DNA of 64,000 bases from Todiramphus chloris collaris (GCA_025345505.1 JANVCC010000077.1:5440045-5504044); one strand, 5' to 3'. Positions 26,495 to 38,590 are shown, counted from the first letter of the stretch. Made by a program: numbers and translations. Notes: generated by a model from the sequence alone, not told the origin.

Positions 26495-26815
26495 ACAATA
26501 TTCCTGACCTGCATCCCTGCAGACTTCACATCTGAGCAGCAGAACAACAAACATTTACAAACTCACAAAAAAACAACAGACCAAAACGTTGGTAGCTGTC
26601 AGGGGTGAACTACACGGGAGGCAGTCCTGGGCAGAAGGGACACTGGGCACTCTGCTGCTCACCAACGTGCCTGCAGTGAACAGGGCACAGACTGGTTCCT
26701 ACCTGTGTGGGACAGTGAAAGCTTGCTCTGACAATATCCACATGTATCAAGTAGCATTGCTTATTTCAAGTAATGATTATAGAACTTCTAACAGGGGCTT
26801 CCTATAATGACAGTT
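26495..26815 (+). pseudogene. decayed immunoglobulin V-set domain exon (CD28/PD-1-like?)
   Basis: This GC-richer block translates as most of an Ig V-set domain, but in two frames. The frame containing 26501 gives a B-strand-like TIFLTC with the first cysteine at 26510-26512, followed by about 13 residues (IPADFTSEQQNN). It runs on to a stop near 26546-26551. The frame of 26589 then gives a C-strand-like NIYKL (an Ile stands where the core Trp is usual), a C'-like QTKTLVAV, an E-strand-like GTLLLTNV, and an F-strand AQTGSYLCG with the second cysteine at 26706-26708. A G-strand-like MYQVALLIS follows. The two cysteines are about 65 codons apart, normal for V-set domains. The frame stays open to a stop at 26814. 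A possible donor (CAA|GTAATG, near 26776) would end the exon in phase 1, the usual phase for Ig exons. A possible acceptor CCCTGCAG at 26522 would rescue one frame but lose the first cysteine. The TGSYLCG and NIY-x-L...QTKTL pattern reminds me of PD-1 (PDCD1) V-set domains, but assignment to that gene is a guess. The frame change, missing Trp and A/C-rich upstream patch point to a relic; a sequencing error is the alternative. A rearranging V gene is unlikely because no good recombination signal follows the second cysteine. Confidence 0.5.
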
Positions 26816-26823
26816 TTACAGAG

Positions 26824-26863
26824 AATGTCTCATGATCATAGCTGTGTATGATCATGAGACATT
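26824..26863. repeat. perfect 17-bp inverted repeat (hairpin)
   Basis: AATGTCTCATGATCATA at 26824-26840 is followed by loop GCTGTG (26841-26846) and the exact reverse complement at 26847-26863. With one extra T on the right the match continues for three more pairs. The arms contain the self-palindromic ATGATCAT. The hairpin lies just after the stop of the Ig-like frame. No run of T follows, so it is not a terminator in the bacterial sense. It might be a terminal-repeat footprint, a structured RNA element or a chance palindrome. Confidence 0.85.
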
Positions 26864-28021
26864 TCTCTATTCTTGGAATTTTACCATATGGGCTTGGTAT
26901 GCTGGGCACACTGCTCTGTTATATTAACCTGTCATGTTCATAAATAAATAAATAAATGTGTCTTTTAAAAGCCATTTCAATGGCTTTAAATACCCTGCAG
27001 TTTGTTTAGTGCTGCCTGTTTGAGTCTGAAAGAAGTACTATAATGCCCAAACTCAAAAGTCATAAAGGCAACAACACATTAAGTAGATAGCTTTGACAGG
27101 TTTCTGCGAACACCAAAGTCCTCATCAGTTTATTGTGTACCCTGCCAAATCAGTTTTGCCAATAAAACATTTTATTTCCTGAAGCTACAGACACATTCTT
27201 TTTCACTACAGCATGTATCCTGTTTTTCTCTAAAATAATGTGTCGGCTTGCACTGCTGCAAGGACAACAAGATGGAGGGATGAAAAGTAAAGCAGCTGAA
27301 TGTCTAAACGCAAAGAGGTAGAGAAGGTGATGAGGTTCAAATGACTGGAAAACAAAAGAGCAAAGAAACAAGGAAATGTTTCCAAGGCACAGAAAGGACT
27401 GTCCTGTATCATATGCCAGGTAAGGACATTGCTTCTTCATAAGAAAGTAGGACTGATCAACAGTCAGCTCACATGCTCAGGTCAGATAGGTGGGTGGTGA
27501 AAAGGAGCCACATCGCTCACTCCCAGGCTTCCAGGAGCAATATTATCAGCCATTGTCACCAGAATTGACTGTTCTACTTGTTTAGATTATTATATGTTAA
27601 AATGGTTAAAACAGAGTAACATCTCTCAATCTTCTGAATTATGAGGATTTTAGAATCTCTTCTCTCCCCTACCCAAAACAATGCCTGTCTTTTACCGGGC
27701 AGAAGGGCAAGCTGGTCATAGCTGCCTCCCACCTGCCAGAGCTGATACTGCCCCATCACTGTGATGTTAAAAACAAGGAAAAGAAACAGGGGAGGTATTA
27801 CTACTCTCCATTAAAGTGTTCGTCTCTTGCTATGCTGTGAATAAATAAGCTCATTTTGAAATTAGTCACCATAGCAGAAAGCATGAGAAAGAGAGGCATG
27901 TAAAAGCTTTGAAAGTCAGTAAAAAAAATGAGACGAGCTGGACCCAGCTGGAAGTCTGAGCACCAACCATTCTCCAAGATGATGACTGGGGCTGTCTGGG
28001 CAAATAGTGCCTGCAGATTAG
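26864..28021. other. noncoding DNA between Ig-like block and next open frame
   Basis: No gene is recognised. In one plus-strand frame, 26881-26943 reads as a short apolar segment (LPYGLGMLGTLL and on) that could be a worn transmembrane exon, but it has no flanking splice signals that I can support. An ATAA microsatellite follows. Open frames at 27150-27440 (minus, 96 codons) and 27574-27759 (minus) are unremarkable. Confidence 0.5.
26940..26957. repeat. (ATAA)n microsatellite
   Basis: Four and a half tandem ATAA units. Confidence 0.85.
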
Positions 28022-28258
28022 GGACACATACTTTTACAAAACTTCTTTGAAATTCTCATTTCACACATGAGTCTAAAACAAAATTCTGAGTTTTATCACC
28101 TCAGAGATGATAATGCAGTACTTCTGCCAGTATATGAGAGCACTGTAGGAGCTATACCTGAGCCCAGCAAAAAACCAGAGGATAATGATCAACAGATTCA
28201 GTCTCTCACAAATGCAAGCTGGACAGAGAAACATGATAAAATCTACTTAGTCAATTGA
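28022..28258 (+). other. short protein-like open frame, possible exon
   Basis: Open from just after a stop at 28019-28021 to a TGA at 28256-28258, 78 codons, with an internal ATG at 28067. The later part has a hydrophilic composition that looks like a cytoplasmic tail: DDNAVLLPVYESTVGAIPEP, then charged and Q/N-rich sequence, ending HDKIYLVN. An acceptor-like TTTTATCACCTCAG lies at about 28093-28106, inside the frame. I recognise no family and no ITIM or ITSM motif: the tyrosines lack a hydrophobic residue at -2 and +3. It lies 1.2 kb downstream of the Ig-like block on the same strand, so it might be a worn exon of the same gene, or chance. Confidence 0.2.
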
Positions 28259-29383
28259 TCTGTGGCCATTGCAAGGAGCAGGTTAGTAGATCTGAAGTCA
28301 TGTAGAAGTGTCAGTCCTCTGTGTTTTGAGAGAAAAAGAGATATTTTAAACAGCAAGTAAGTGGTAATTTATAGATCTTTTCTTTTTTCCAGGGAGTGAA
28401 AAATGAGTTCATGCAGTAGTTTGAGTGCTTGATTGGAAATTATTGGAATTATTTTAAAAGATGAAGGATTTTAACAATGAGAAATGGTACTTACACTGTA
28501 GGCTTCAGGGAAAGGACAGCTGGCATTAACCCATTGCCATATGAAACACAGCCTGGCAAAATAATTCCCAAATATTCTGCCTTGCTCGGTGTGAAAAGGG
28601 GCAGGGGAAAGCATCTCACATGTCTATGCTAAATAGTACTTGGAAATTGCTGACCCATCTCAGGAGAGTTTCCTGTCAGAGCTCTGAGCAGATCCTACCA
28701 AATTTAGAGAATAAAATTACAAGGAAAGCAAGAAAACCCAAAAGGAGAGAATCACGAGCAGTGAATCATGAGCAGTGAACAGTGTGGCCAACGTAGCATA
28801 CTTCGCAGTATACTATATTAAGCATGTTAAAGGCCAAAGTAGAACTCATTGGCCTTCATCGACTTCAATGATCTTTTCATCAGCCTGTAATTGCAAATAT
28901 GGTTTAAAATGACAAGGAAATCATAGAAGCAGTGATATTATATAATTGTATTTAGAGATAGAATATGGCTTCTAAATATCTTGTATGTTTTCTTTGTAAA
29001 TATCTAATTGAATTGTGAAGCCAAATAAGCTTAGACTGTATCTATAAGTTATAAATATTCTGCTAAAGAGGTTGACAGTGGTGATGTGACTCTGGCAATG
29101 AGAAAATCATGGCCATATTGGAGGCTGCTCACAAGCAGTATCATATTGGGAATAGGGACTATCAATCAGTATAGGTTCACTGGTACCTAGAAAATAAGGC
29201 TGATGAACACCAGTTGAGGACTTGGCTCATGGTAACAAGTATTAATACTGGTCACTTCTGGTCTTATGCTTCTCCCAACAGTAGCAGTAGCAGCAAAATT
29301 AGACCTTTATAGAGAATATTACTAAACCCAGAGTCCTACAGGTTTTTCTCAGGGACAGAGCAGGGAACATGTACACATGGCTT
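28259..29383. other. unique noncoding DNA
   Basis: No gene is seen. A 14-bp tandem duplication lies at 28749-28776. From about 28845 to 29035 the sequence is non-repetitive, with many TAAT/ATTTAG cores and a small stem (AGGCCA...TGGCCT). It could be a conserved noncoding element, but this is unproven. Confidence 0.6.
28749..28776. repeat. 14-bp tandem duplication, two copies
   Basis: Two 14-base units (GAATCACGAGCAGT and GAATCATGAGCAGT) differ at one base, and a partial third (GAACAGT) follows. Confidence 0.85.
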
Positions 29384-29401
29384 CCCCCCCCCCCCCCCCC
29401 C
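29384..29401. repeat. poly-C run, 18 bases
   Basis: Eighteen consecutive C, followed by A and eight T. Long C runs are rare in vertebrate DNA. On the minus strand this is an 18-base G run, able to form a quadruplex. Its length should be treated as approximate because such runs are often miscalled. Confidence 0.85.
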
Positions 29402-32400
29402 ATTTTTTTTGGCCTTTTTATTGGTCTTTTACACAAATGCAGAGTGGTAAAAATGACCTTTGGCAAATAGTTCAACAGGGCCTGAAAGATGGGGTTTAGG
29501 CAGGTTCATATAACTGCACTGAAGCAAACTAAATTACACTAGCAGAGACAACAGAAGGATCTGCTGTAAAGTTTAGTGTCAAAACTGCCTGCAAAAAAGG
29601 GAGGCTGTCTCCTCAAAATAACAGAATGAGGAAAAGAAAGAAAAAATAATAATAAATCATAGTTTAAGCACTACTTCAATTTACAAGCATGCAGGGGTTG
29701 TAAGATTGTTACCTACAACTGGTTAATTTGAGAAAGGTATCTTAGAAAGTGTACAGGCTGACTCCACACAGATTCTCTTTTGCTTTGATTCTAGTAGCTT
29801 TCATTTTACTAAATAAAGTACTTGTGTACAAATACAAGATAAAATATATGAAATCTAATTCCTTACTACTGTAGGCATCACCCCTACCATATAACAGCAT
29901 TCATATATTTTATAAACTGTTTGCATAATACTCATGTTTCTTAGACCCCCTCTTTCTGCTAGGAAACGGACCCACACATCACTCCTAGGATTACTGCCAT
30001 TCTGAACTGTCAGTTTATTCCTGACCCATTTATGGTCAATTGTTCAAGGTTCTCTACGTCTTAAATTACTTATCTCATGTTTAGCCCCAACATATTCATA
30101 CCCTTCTCAGACTTCGTTTTGCCAGAGCACACATTAAGTGCCTTCAGTTTCTTAGTACAAAAGAGGGTCTTCATTTGCTCAATTCATCCTCTCAGCCCCC
30201 TTCTCATCTGTTCTGGCACATTGGTGGCTCTCAGTCCAATGATGCACCCAGATTTTCTGTCCACCTGTCATCTCCACTTGGTGCCATGTGAACTAGTAAC
30301 AAAAATTTTGCTTGTATATCCCTCTGTGCATGACCCTGTGCTTTGCTCTAATAAATTTAATCTAATTTCTATTAATTCAGTCCTCAAGGTTATTCCATTC
30401 TTCCAGTAAGGTATTTCAGTCTTTGTGTATTGACAATGTCTCCAGCTTTGTGAGATCAACAGATTTATTTAAAACTCTTCTACACATTGTGCCAAGTCTA
30501 TTAATGGAAGTATTAAGCAAGGCCTATGCTTGAGAAGTTCAGTAGTAATCACCTTTCTGTCCAATAGTTTCCTTTCCAAGTCAACCCACTGTTATTTCTT
30601 TTTCAGACATGACTGATTTACGACTTTTTCCAGTTTTAATAACTATTCTCGTGTCAGTCTGAAACGCTTTACTGAAGTACAGGGAATTAGACCTAAGGAA
30701 CTTCAAATGTCTGAAGTTTATCAGATTAAAAAATGGCTTGCTTTCTTATCATTTATCTTTCATAAATCTTTATTGCCTTCACTCACTGGCTTTTAATCTC
30801 TAAAAATTGTTCTAAGTCTTTCATGCAAGTACAACCCTTTTTTTGCTTTAAGAATGAAGGACCCATTTCTACATCTACAGTAGTAGAGTGGAGGCCCCAT
30901 TTTGCAACTGTTTGGCAGACCCGCTTTTCTTTCTTTTATTTATTTATTGCCTTGCCAGTTCAATGGGTTCCAGAATGTATTCATTTACAAGTCAGAAATC
31001 CCAAAACAGACCCTAGAAACAAATCATCGTGCAACACAGAGACTAGAAAATGCACATGCCTTGCTTTCCTGCCAAACACACCACTGCATCAGCTCTGGCT
31101 TGTTATTTTGCCTCTTCAGGTTAGAAAAAAAAGGAGAAAATAGTAGTTGGAAAAAGCAGCAAGAGAAACATTTTGCCCTCTGCAGTATGATAGCCATAAA
31201 GACTAGACAAAACCTAGCTCAGTACTGGACCTAAGCTGTCAGAGGCCAGGATTTCCCCAACCTTTCAGAGAACCAACCATGTCAGAGATGCGGTACGGTA
31301 CAAACTGAGGTATTACCATTCACTTCAGGAAAGCAAAATGCAAATCAGCATTTCTCTGAAAAAAACCCTTGCTCTCCGTGCCACCCAGCACAGCTGCACA
31401 GCAGGAATGTTGCATAGCTCAGCCATAGACATTTTAATGCAATGTTGTTTAGAAGCTAAGATGTCTACAATGTGGCTGGTGATCTTAACATGCTTTTATT
31501 ATTGATAGAGCCTTTACTAGTTCTTCCAGTCACAGTGCAACAACAGACAATACCAATGGGGAAAGACTTAGCTGTTACTCATCACAGCTGCTGAAAACAA
31601 AGAGAAAACTATACTGAGTATTCAGAGTTTGACAGGAAAGCTGGCAGAAACTGCTGTAATACATCCCCCAGTCCACACATATTTTGCAGGCTTGACTCCC
31701 AGAAGTAATTCACAGTCACACAAACACTCTTATTGACTCAGAGGAGGATAACTCTGTTGCACAGCTGACTCCTTAAAATAAGAAATTCTTCATCCTCTCC
31801 TGGTTCTGGTTTGTTCTTTGTAGAAACGGTTTGTTCATCTATGCCACTTTACAGGTTTAGGACCAATGTTGCATTTTAAACAGTGTATATCATTTATCCC
31901 CAAGCCTATTCTCAGTGATACAGGTGATAGTGTCTCTCTAATTTTAATATTAATTTTAAATGAGTTTTAATTACCTTGTGGTCTTAATGGTTGGATAACT
32001 GCTGGACAGTCTGTGGCAATTAAGACTCCATCCTCCAAAAACTCCATATAGACTGGAGACCAGTTTTACAGGGCCATACAGGACTGTGCCTTGGACTAAA
32101 AAAACCCTTGGATTATTATAAGCAGAAATAGCCTCAGAGCCTGATTTTACACTTACTCACATGGTTCTAAGGTGACTTTGCTGTTATCACTAAATTGAGG
32201 GTAAACCCATTTGTACTCTCAAACTTTACTATTCATCACAGTCACAAGCAGCCTGACCTAATGCTAGTAACTCCACACCTGTCCTGGCCACTTCCACCTG
32301 TCCCTTCTGCCCCTAGGCCAATGTCTCACAAGCAATTTCAGGAAACATTCTTGGCAAGTCCTTATATCTCCTGCACAAGAATGGCTAAGGCAGGAGTCAG

Positions 32401-32490
32401 GTCATGTTTTGGCTATTTTGCAGAAGTTTTCAACAAGCCTCAATTTAAACCCAAGAAATATAGAATATAGCAAAGACAATAACATTAGGA

Positions 32491-32562
32491 TACCTATAAC
32501 TGAAATGTAAAACAGCTAGAAGAGCATACCTATAACTGAAATGTAAAACAGCTAGAAGAGCA
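32491..32562. repeat. 36-bp perfect tandem duplication
   Basis: Two identical 36-base units, 32491-32526 and 32527-32562, head to tail with no mismatch. Because 36 is a multiple of 3, the minus-strand open frame across it carries a repeated 12-residue peptide, but that frame is not a gene. A perfect duplication means a recent event or an assembly artefact. Confidence 0.95.
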
Positions 32563-34890
32563 GAGTCCTGGAAAGAATTCACCATCTCCAACTGTCTGCA
32601 TTGCTGGTCTTGTACAAGGAGCATGAGGTTTGACAGGGAGGGTACATAGGTGCTCTCTGTTTCTACAACATGAAGCAGAAGGCAAACCTGGCAAACAACT
32701 GGTTTATGTAATTCCAGTGATAATTGCACAGCAAGTCTAATTACTGCAATGTTATTCTAATTAATCTAATGATTTTACAGTACATCTGATTATGACAAGA
32801 ATGACTCTAATAGTTGCAATACTGTGGCAGACCGATGTGGGCTGCATAGTAAAGAATGAAAACATACAGATTTTGTGATGAGGAAGGAAGGGAAGGCATA
32901 CTGTCACTTGACATCATTGCCAGATTGCTGCTGGTAGTAAGACCAGCATTCCCCCTCATTACACTAGTCACGTTATTGATCTCATGAGATGGGAATGAGA
33001 TCAGGAAACCAAACTATGTGAAAATTGGCTGGGGGGGAATAATCTAGATGAGGCTGAGGAATCATCAACAACAAACAGGAAAAGGAAGAAAATTCTTTAG
33101 CTGCAACTACCCTGCAAAGTATGTCCCTATGGCTTTATCCTCAAAGAGATCCACTGCAAGGAAGAGACAGAAACTCATATGACTGCCTCAGCATGATCAG
33201 TCTAGAGCTGCCAGGGAAATTAAAAAACCTGTAATTAAATAATTTGCACATTTTTTTCTTCTTCACAGCAAAGGTGCATATCAAAGTTTGTAAATTGAAG
33301 AGAAGAAAAAGACTAGAATGAACATCACAAGGCACAAATTTAACACACAGAGGTGTGGAGAGTCAGGTGTAGTTTCTAAAATATTAATGATTTTGCCCTT
33401 TCTTCATCACCTGTCTTATACCTCCTTTTACCTCCCATTCTCACATTTCAGATGCAACTTAGAGATTCCTTTCAGCACAAACAAAATGAGTGATGTTGTG
33501 CCCCAGACACCAGAGCCAGGGACAGCATGTCCTGCTCAAGGGCATTAAAATGGATATTGGTGGGTGTCACATTTCTTGCTCTTATCATCCTTATCATGCA
33601 TTTGTACTCTGAGATCCTCTAAAGTAATTGCCTGAGATAAACACCCATTATATAAGCATTTTATAGCATAAAACAAGCTGTAATACTCGAGGTATAAAAC
33701 CTTACAGATATAAACAGATAGAGGATGTAGGGGAAAGGGAAATATAAGGTCGTGCTTAACTTTGGTGCCAGAACTGGGAACATAAATCCAGTTTCTGAAC
33801 AACCAGTGCAGTACACTTACTCACTACTGGGAAAACCACAAGCAGTTCACACCAGCACTGAGTGTTACTTGTGGTAATGATCTAAGTGTATGAAAGTTGA
33901 CTTTTAGAGAACAGTATTTGTCACAGTACATAACAGTTTCTCACCTACCGTATGAGATACGGGAACATAACAATATATAAAGCGTGTGAAAAGTTGTGAG
34001 AAAGCAATATTGAGAAAATTTGGATTTCAGGGTATCCAACATTTCCAGCCCTCTGCTCTTCTAGGAACTGAATGTTTCAGGTAGAAAAGCTTAAGTCGTG
34101 TCCATTTACTTTTTGTTTTCATCCTTCAGATATAATTTATTCTATTTTTAATTTCCATGTACTTCCCTCTCCCAAGTTATTTTTTATGCTAATACAATTG
34201 TACCATGCCCTAGGTTATTCTGCAGTGGCTCACAGGTTTTGTTACTGTTCCTATTTTAGTATGGAAATTCTTATTAGTAATTATGATAGCTCTTTTTAAG
34301 CTTTTAGAAAACCTTTTCTGCTAAAAAAATACAAATTTCAGGTTGGTAATATACTGTGCTTGAGTAATATAAGTGACAACTGCTGTTACCCCCACAGCTA
34401 TTAGTAAAGTTTAGGTCAGTGATAAGCCTTTGACCTTTGGAAAAAACCCAACTCAAACCTCAGTCTATATGGGCACAAGAGCATCTGTGTTTGTCATTCT
34501 CAACTTTTGAGAAAGCTAAGCAAATATCTCCGATCTGTGGCAATATAGATTTTCTTTCTAGCCATCAAGGAAAAATATTTATGGCAACATTTTTTGAGTT
34601 CCACAGAAAGTAACAAATGTTCTTCAAATGTTTATTCACTGTCCTGAAAGAGTTTTAATCAGTAAGGATCTGAATTCCTGCAATATCATGTTATTTCTAA
34701 TGCAAAACCAGGCAATGGTGTCTTCAATATAAAGCATCAAGGTTTTTTCCTTTGTCCATATTTTGCCCTTTGATTTTTATGTTCAGGTTATCATACCCAT
34801 CTCAGTTTCAGTAGTATCAGCCATGACTCGTGTCTTTAGGAAATTAGCTTTCTCCAGCCTCTCTACTGTTAATGCCACAAAGTACACTAA

Positions 34891-34909
34891 TACATACATA
34901 CATATATAT
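34891..34909. repeat. (TACA)n/(TA)n short microsatellite
   Basis: TACATACATACATATATAT, a short compound simple repeat. Confidence 0.8.
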
Positions 34910-37900
34910 CTATAAAAATTCTCCATATGTCTTTATGTGCTTATATTTATCAACTGCACATGCCTGGATCCTGGATTATATACTAAATTGTTCTTGTCTG
35001 AATTTATTTCCATGTATTATGTTTCCTCCTCAAAGTGTATTTCTTGCTAGTTGCAGATCTACTAGAGCAGAACGAAAGCACCAAAGGTGCAGAAACAAAA
35101 TGATTACTAAAGATATCCATCTTGGATTTAAAGGTCAACACTGTAGGCATGTGAAAACCATGGATGTGACACCAATTTATTAGTTGCCACTTTTCCTGAC
35201 CTGTGTCTGATTTTGTGTGCGCTCTCTTGGGCCATAGCTTAAGTTGTAATCATTGGTCAAGTATAGCTATTTTTTAAGGGAGCAAGTTCACAAAACCACT
35301 ACAAGTGAAATTTTGGTATGGGAGTTGCTTTCTATCAGATCTTTTTGTTAGGCTGAAGATTTTGATAGGCATTTAGTTTTTATTATGTATTTGTCTTTAG
35401 TTAAAGTCATAACTAACTTGTATAAATACGCAACTGCTGTCCTCTGCCCTATGCAAACTATGTTATAATTAAGCACATTTAGAGCCAGGTAGCACCCTGT
35501 ATCAATGATCTGAATAGATGTGGGACTTCTGAAGACAGCAAACAAGTGAGTATTCGTGTTCCTTTAAAATTATGATTCAGCAAAGATTGTGTTTGTTGGG
35601 ACAAGCATCATGGGTGAACTTAACCTGGGAGCTAAATAGATGCCTTTCCTTGTGAGGCACAGAGAAGACATTCAGAAGAACTAGAGAACTTTCCTTCTAT
35701 GGGTTTAAAAATGCCTTCTTCTATGTTGTCTGGTATCTAGTCTCCACCTCACAGGTGGTTACATTTCTGTCATGGTGAAAAGGTCTATACTGTGCTTTAT
35801 TCACAGGGAACACAGACATAGCCACTTTCACCCTAATTTAAAGTATTAATAGTTCATAATTTCTCTCTTTGCTCAATCATTATCTTTTTTTTTTCCCCCA
35901 GTAAGGAGCTAGAAGAGAGCTAGTGTTTAATCAAAGAAACTTCCTAATGAGAAGTTCTAAAGAATCCCAACACTTCAAAAAGGAACTCACAAACCAGCAT
36001 CTATTTATTTGAGGGGGAAAAAAAAAAAAAATTCCACTGAAACTGTTCCCGTTTGATTAAAGTTTATAAAAGGCTTCCCATCATCTGGGTAAAATAAGGA
36101 ACAGAGAAGCTTTCAAATGTACTTTTAGAATATTTCTATTTAATTTATCCTTCCCAGAAGAGGAGGAGAAGGATAAAAACATGCATAGATGATAAAGAAA
36201 ATTGCAAGTCACAAATTTTCAACTAAGTATCAAATAATCAGTTGTTAAGCAGAAATTTATTACAACTGACCTGTATTCAGGAAATGCAATATAGTAGCCA
36301 CATCAGAAGATCTCCTGTAACACATACATGCCAGAAATAACTACTTTATAAGTGCTAGACCTCTGCTTCACATTTACTCGATTTCCTTAGCCATATTCTC
36401 AAGGCCTTCCCCAACTCCTGCCATGTTTCATCTAGACATGTGTCTCTCTTTTTAACATGAAATAGTAAGAACTTGCCTGAAGAAGTTTGTCAGATGCCCA
36501 CATGCCAAAACTACTGATCCATAGGAAAAATAAGCATCAAAAATAAGGCAGACAGAATTAGAGTCGGGGCAGATCAAGAGGCTACTGCATCTATGTAGGT
36601 CAGAAGGAGAATCTCTTAGCTCACAGGCAGTTTTTCAGCTTGGGGTTTTCATTCGCTGAGGTATCTTTCACCACTCAGAAGTTACATTAGAACCTGACTC
36701 CTCTGCAGAACAAACACTTCAAACCACTTCATGTTTCTGAAGCGTTTTTTCAATCTGACACTGTCACCAATATATGTCAAAACTTGACTTTAAAAGTTCT
36801 TTTAGCAGGCATGCAAGGAAATGTAAACTGAAAACTCAAGCATATACGTATAGTTTATCTGCAAACAGACTTTTATCGTTTTAAAGGAAACAGAAGTTTT
36901 TGCTCCTCTGTGATTACACTCAGAAATCTGGTTGGTGTCCAAAATACGGCCCTAGAACTGGGGAAGAAAAACATACTTGTCTGAAATTATGAGTCTTTGA
37001 CTCATCAACAAACTAGAAATGTAAACGGGGACCTCAGTTTTCCTGTTAGGAATCCTGACTGGATTTTCCTTAAATAAGTGACAGATTATTCAAATACACA
37101 TGCATATACAAGGATAATGGCAAAGCTCTTCTGCATGCAACCAGAGTAAGATGAGACTCAGTATTCCTTTTCCACACACTATTATATTTTCTTTGTGTAG
37201 CTACTTTAAAAAGGTCTTTTGGGTGAAAGTTATCAAAATCCAGTTCCTAAAACACTGTTCCTAGTATACAAACCTGTTTCTCTCCAAATAGCTGAGACCT
37301 GAATGCATATTTGACATAACAGTTCAGAGGAAAGAATGCAATAGCTTCTTGCAGCTGTATATAATTCAAGTCTGATAGTTAGAAGCCTCTGCTTGATAAT
37401 CACATTGGTGCCTTTGAAAACATTAGTCCAAGGAATTCTTTACCTTTAAGGAAAATAATGTTTCATATGAAGGCATAAACACCACAGCTGGTTTTATTTC
37501 AGCTGCTTTCCAACAAAACAGACCTTTTCAATTGGTCTCTTCCAAGAGCTTCCAAGTACTTAATGAAAATTCTGTGCCTGTCAAAGGGCAGCACTCAAAG
37601 CCTCAAGGAGCCCATCAGCATCAGGAAACTTTGTCAACACTGAGGTCAGAAGCAAAGCCCTCTAGGGATGGGAACGATACATAGATTTATGCAAACCTAC
37701 ATGTCTTGTTGCAGTTTACAGTGCTGGAAGAGGGAAGGCTGGGACTGCTCCTTATTCCAAGTACTGGACTTTTATTGGATATTTAAGCTGACAATGGAAA
37801 GCACTAAAGATTGATGGATCAAACCAGCAAAGGAATGCAGTATAATTTCTCCACGATACACTCAGTCAAACATGTATATACATGCATATTCAATGTGGTT

Positions 37901-38590
37901 AAACCAGTAAACCTATACTAAGGTGAACTCACAAAATAGAGAGTGACCACCAAAATAGTATAGTCATTATTTGCTTCACAGCACATGATTTACACCAGGG
38001 GTGGGGGGAAGATAAAGTAAAAAACTGTAATGCAATCTCATTTCTCTAGTGGAATAACATTTCTACAAGTACCAAAAAGCTGGGGCAGGGGGAGAGGAGG
38101 GAGAAGGGCAGGAAACGAACCTCAGAAACTCAAAATTACTACAGGAAAAAAAAGTTATTAAAAACATGATTTTAAATCCTTCCTTGTGTTTTATTGAGCT
38201 GTGAATCATGATTTTCAAAGACTTGCAACGATACAGAGCAACTTAGAGTTCCCCAGTATTGTTTTCTGTTTCTTGTAAACCATAAAAAGGTTAAAAACCC
38301 CACAAGTATTCTCTCCTAAAATCAGCCACATTCCTGATATTTCTAACCAAAATTTAAAGTTGCCAAAATTTCCTGTGGCTGTGTAGGCATCATATAAACA
38401 GATGATTTATATATTCAATCAGCAAGATTTAAAGGGGAATACAGTAAGAACAAGAAAAGTTTGGATTTTCTTATTTGGGGAATTTTCAACATTGCTTCAC
38501 AGTAGGTAACATTTGGAGTGGAAATTCTGAATTTGAAATTCTGAAGAACTGACAGTTGGCTAAGGTAATCCCAAATGCTTTAAGTCACAA

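Larger units (their letters stand above)
29402..38590. other. unique noncoding DNA
   Basis: About 9 kb with no recognised gene. The longest frames (30077-30409 and 30902-31234, both plus, 110 codons) have no domain and lie in ordinary sequence. Included are a 36-bp tandem duplication at 32.5 kb, a short CATA/TATA stretch at 34.89 kb, and an A14 run at 36018-36031. No RNA gene was seen. Confidence 0.65.

Noticed and set aside
26706-26760. Recombination signal after the second Ig cysteine (a rearranging V gene)
   Set aside because: A GACAGTG heptamer-like string follows the cysteine, but no nonamer lies at 12 or 23 bases, and the G-strand-like sequence continues past it as in a non-rearranging V-set exon.
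38225-38245. U6-snRNA-like string (CGATACAGAG)
   Set aside because: Only about ten bases match; no conserved U6 blocks stand on either side.
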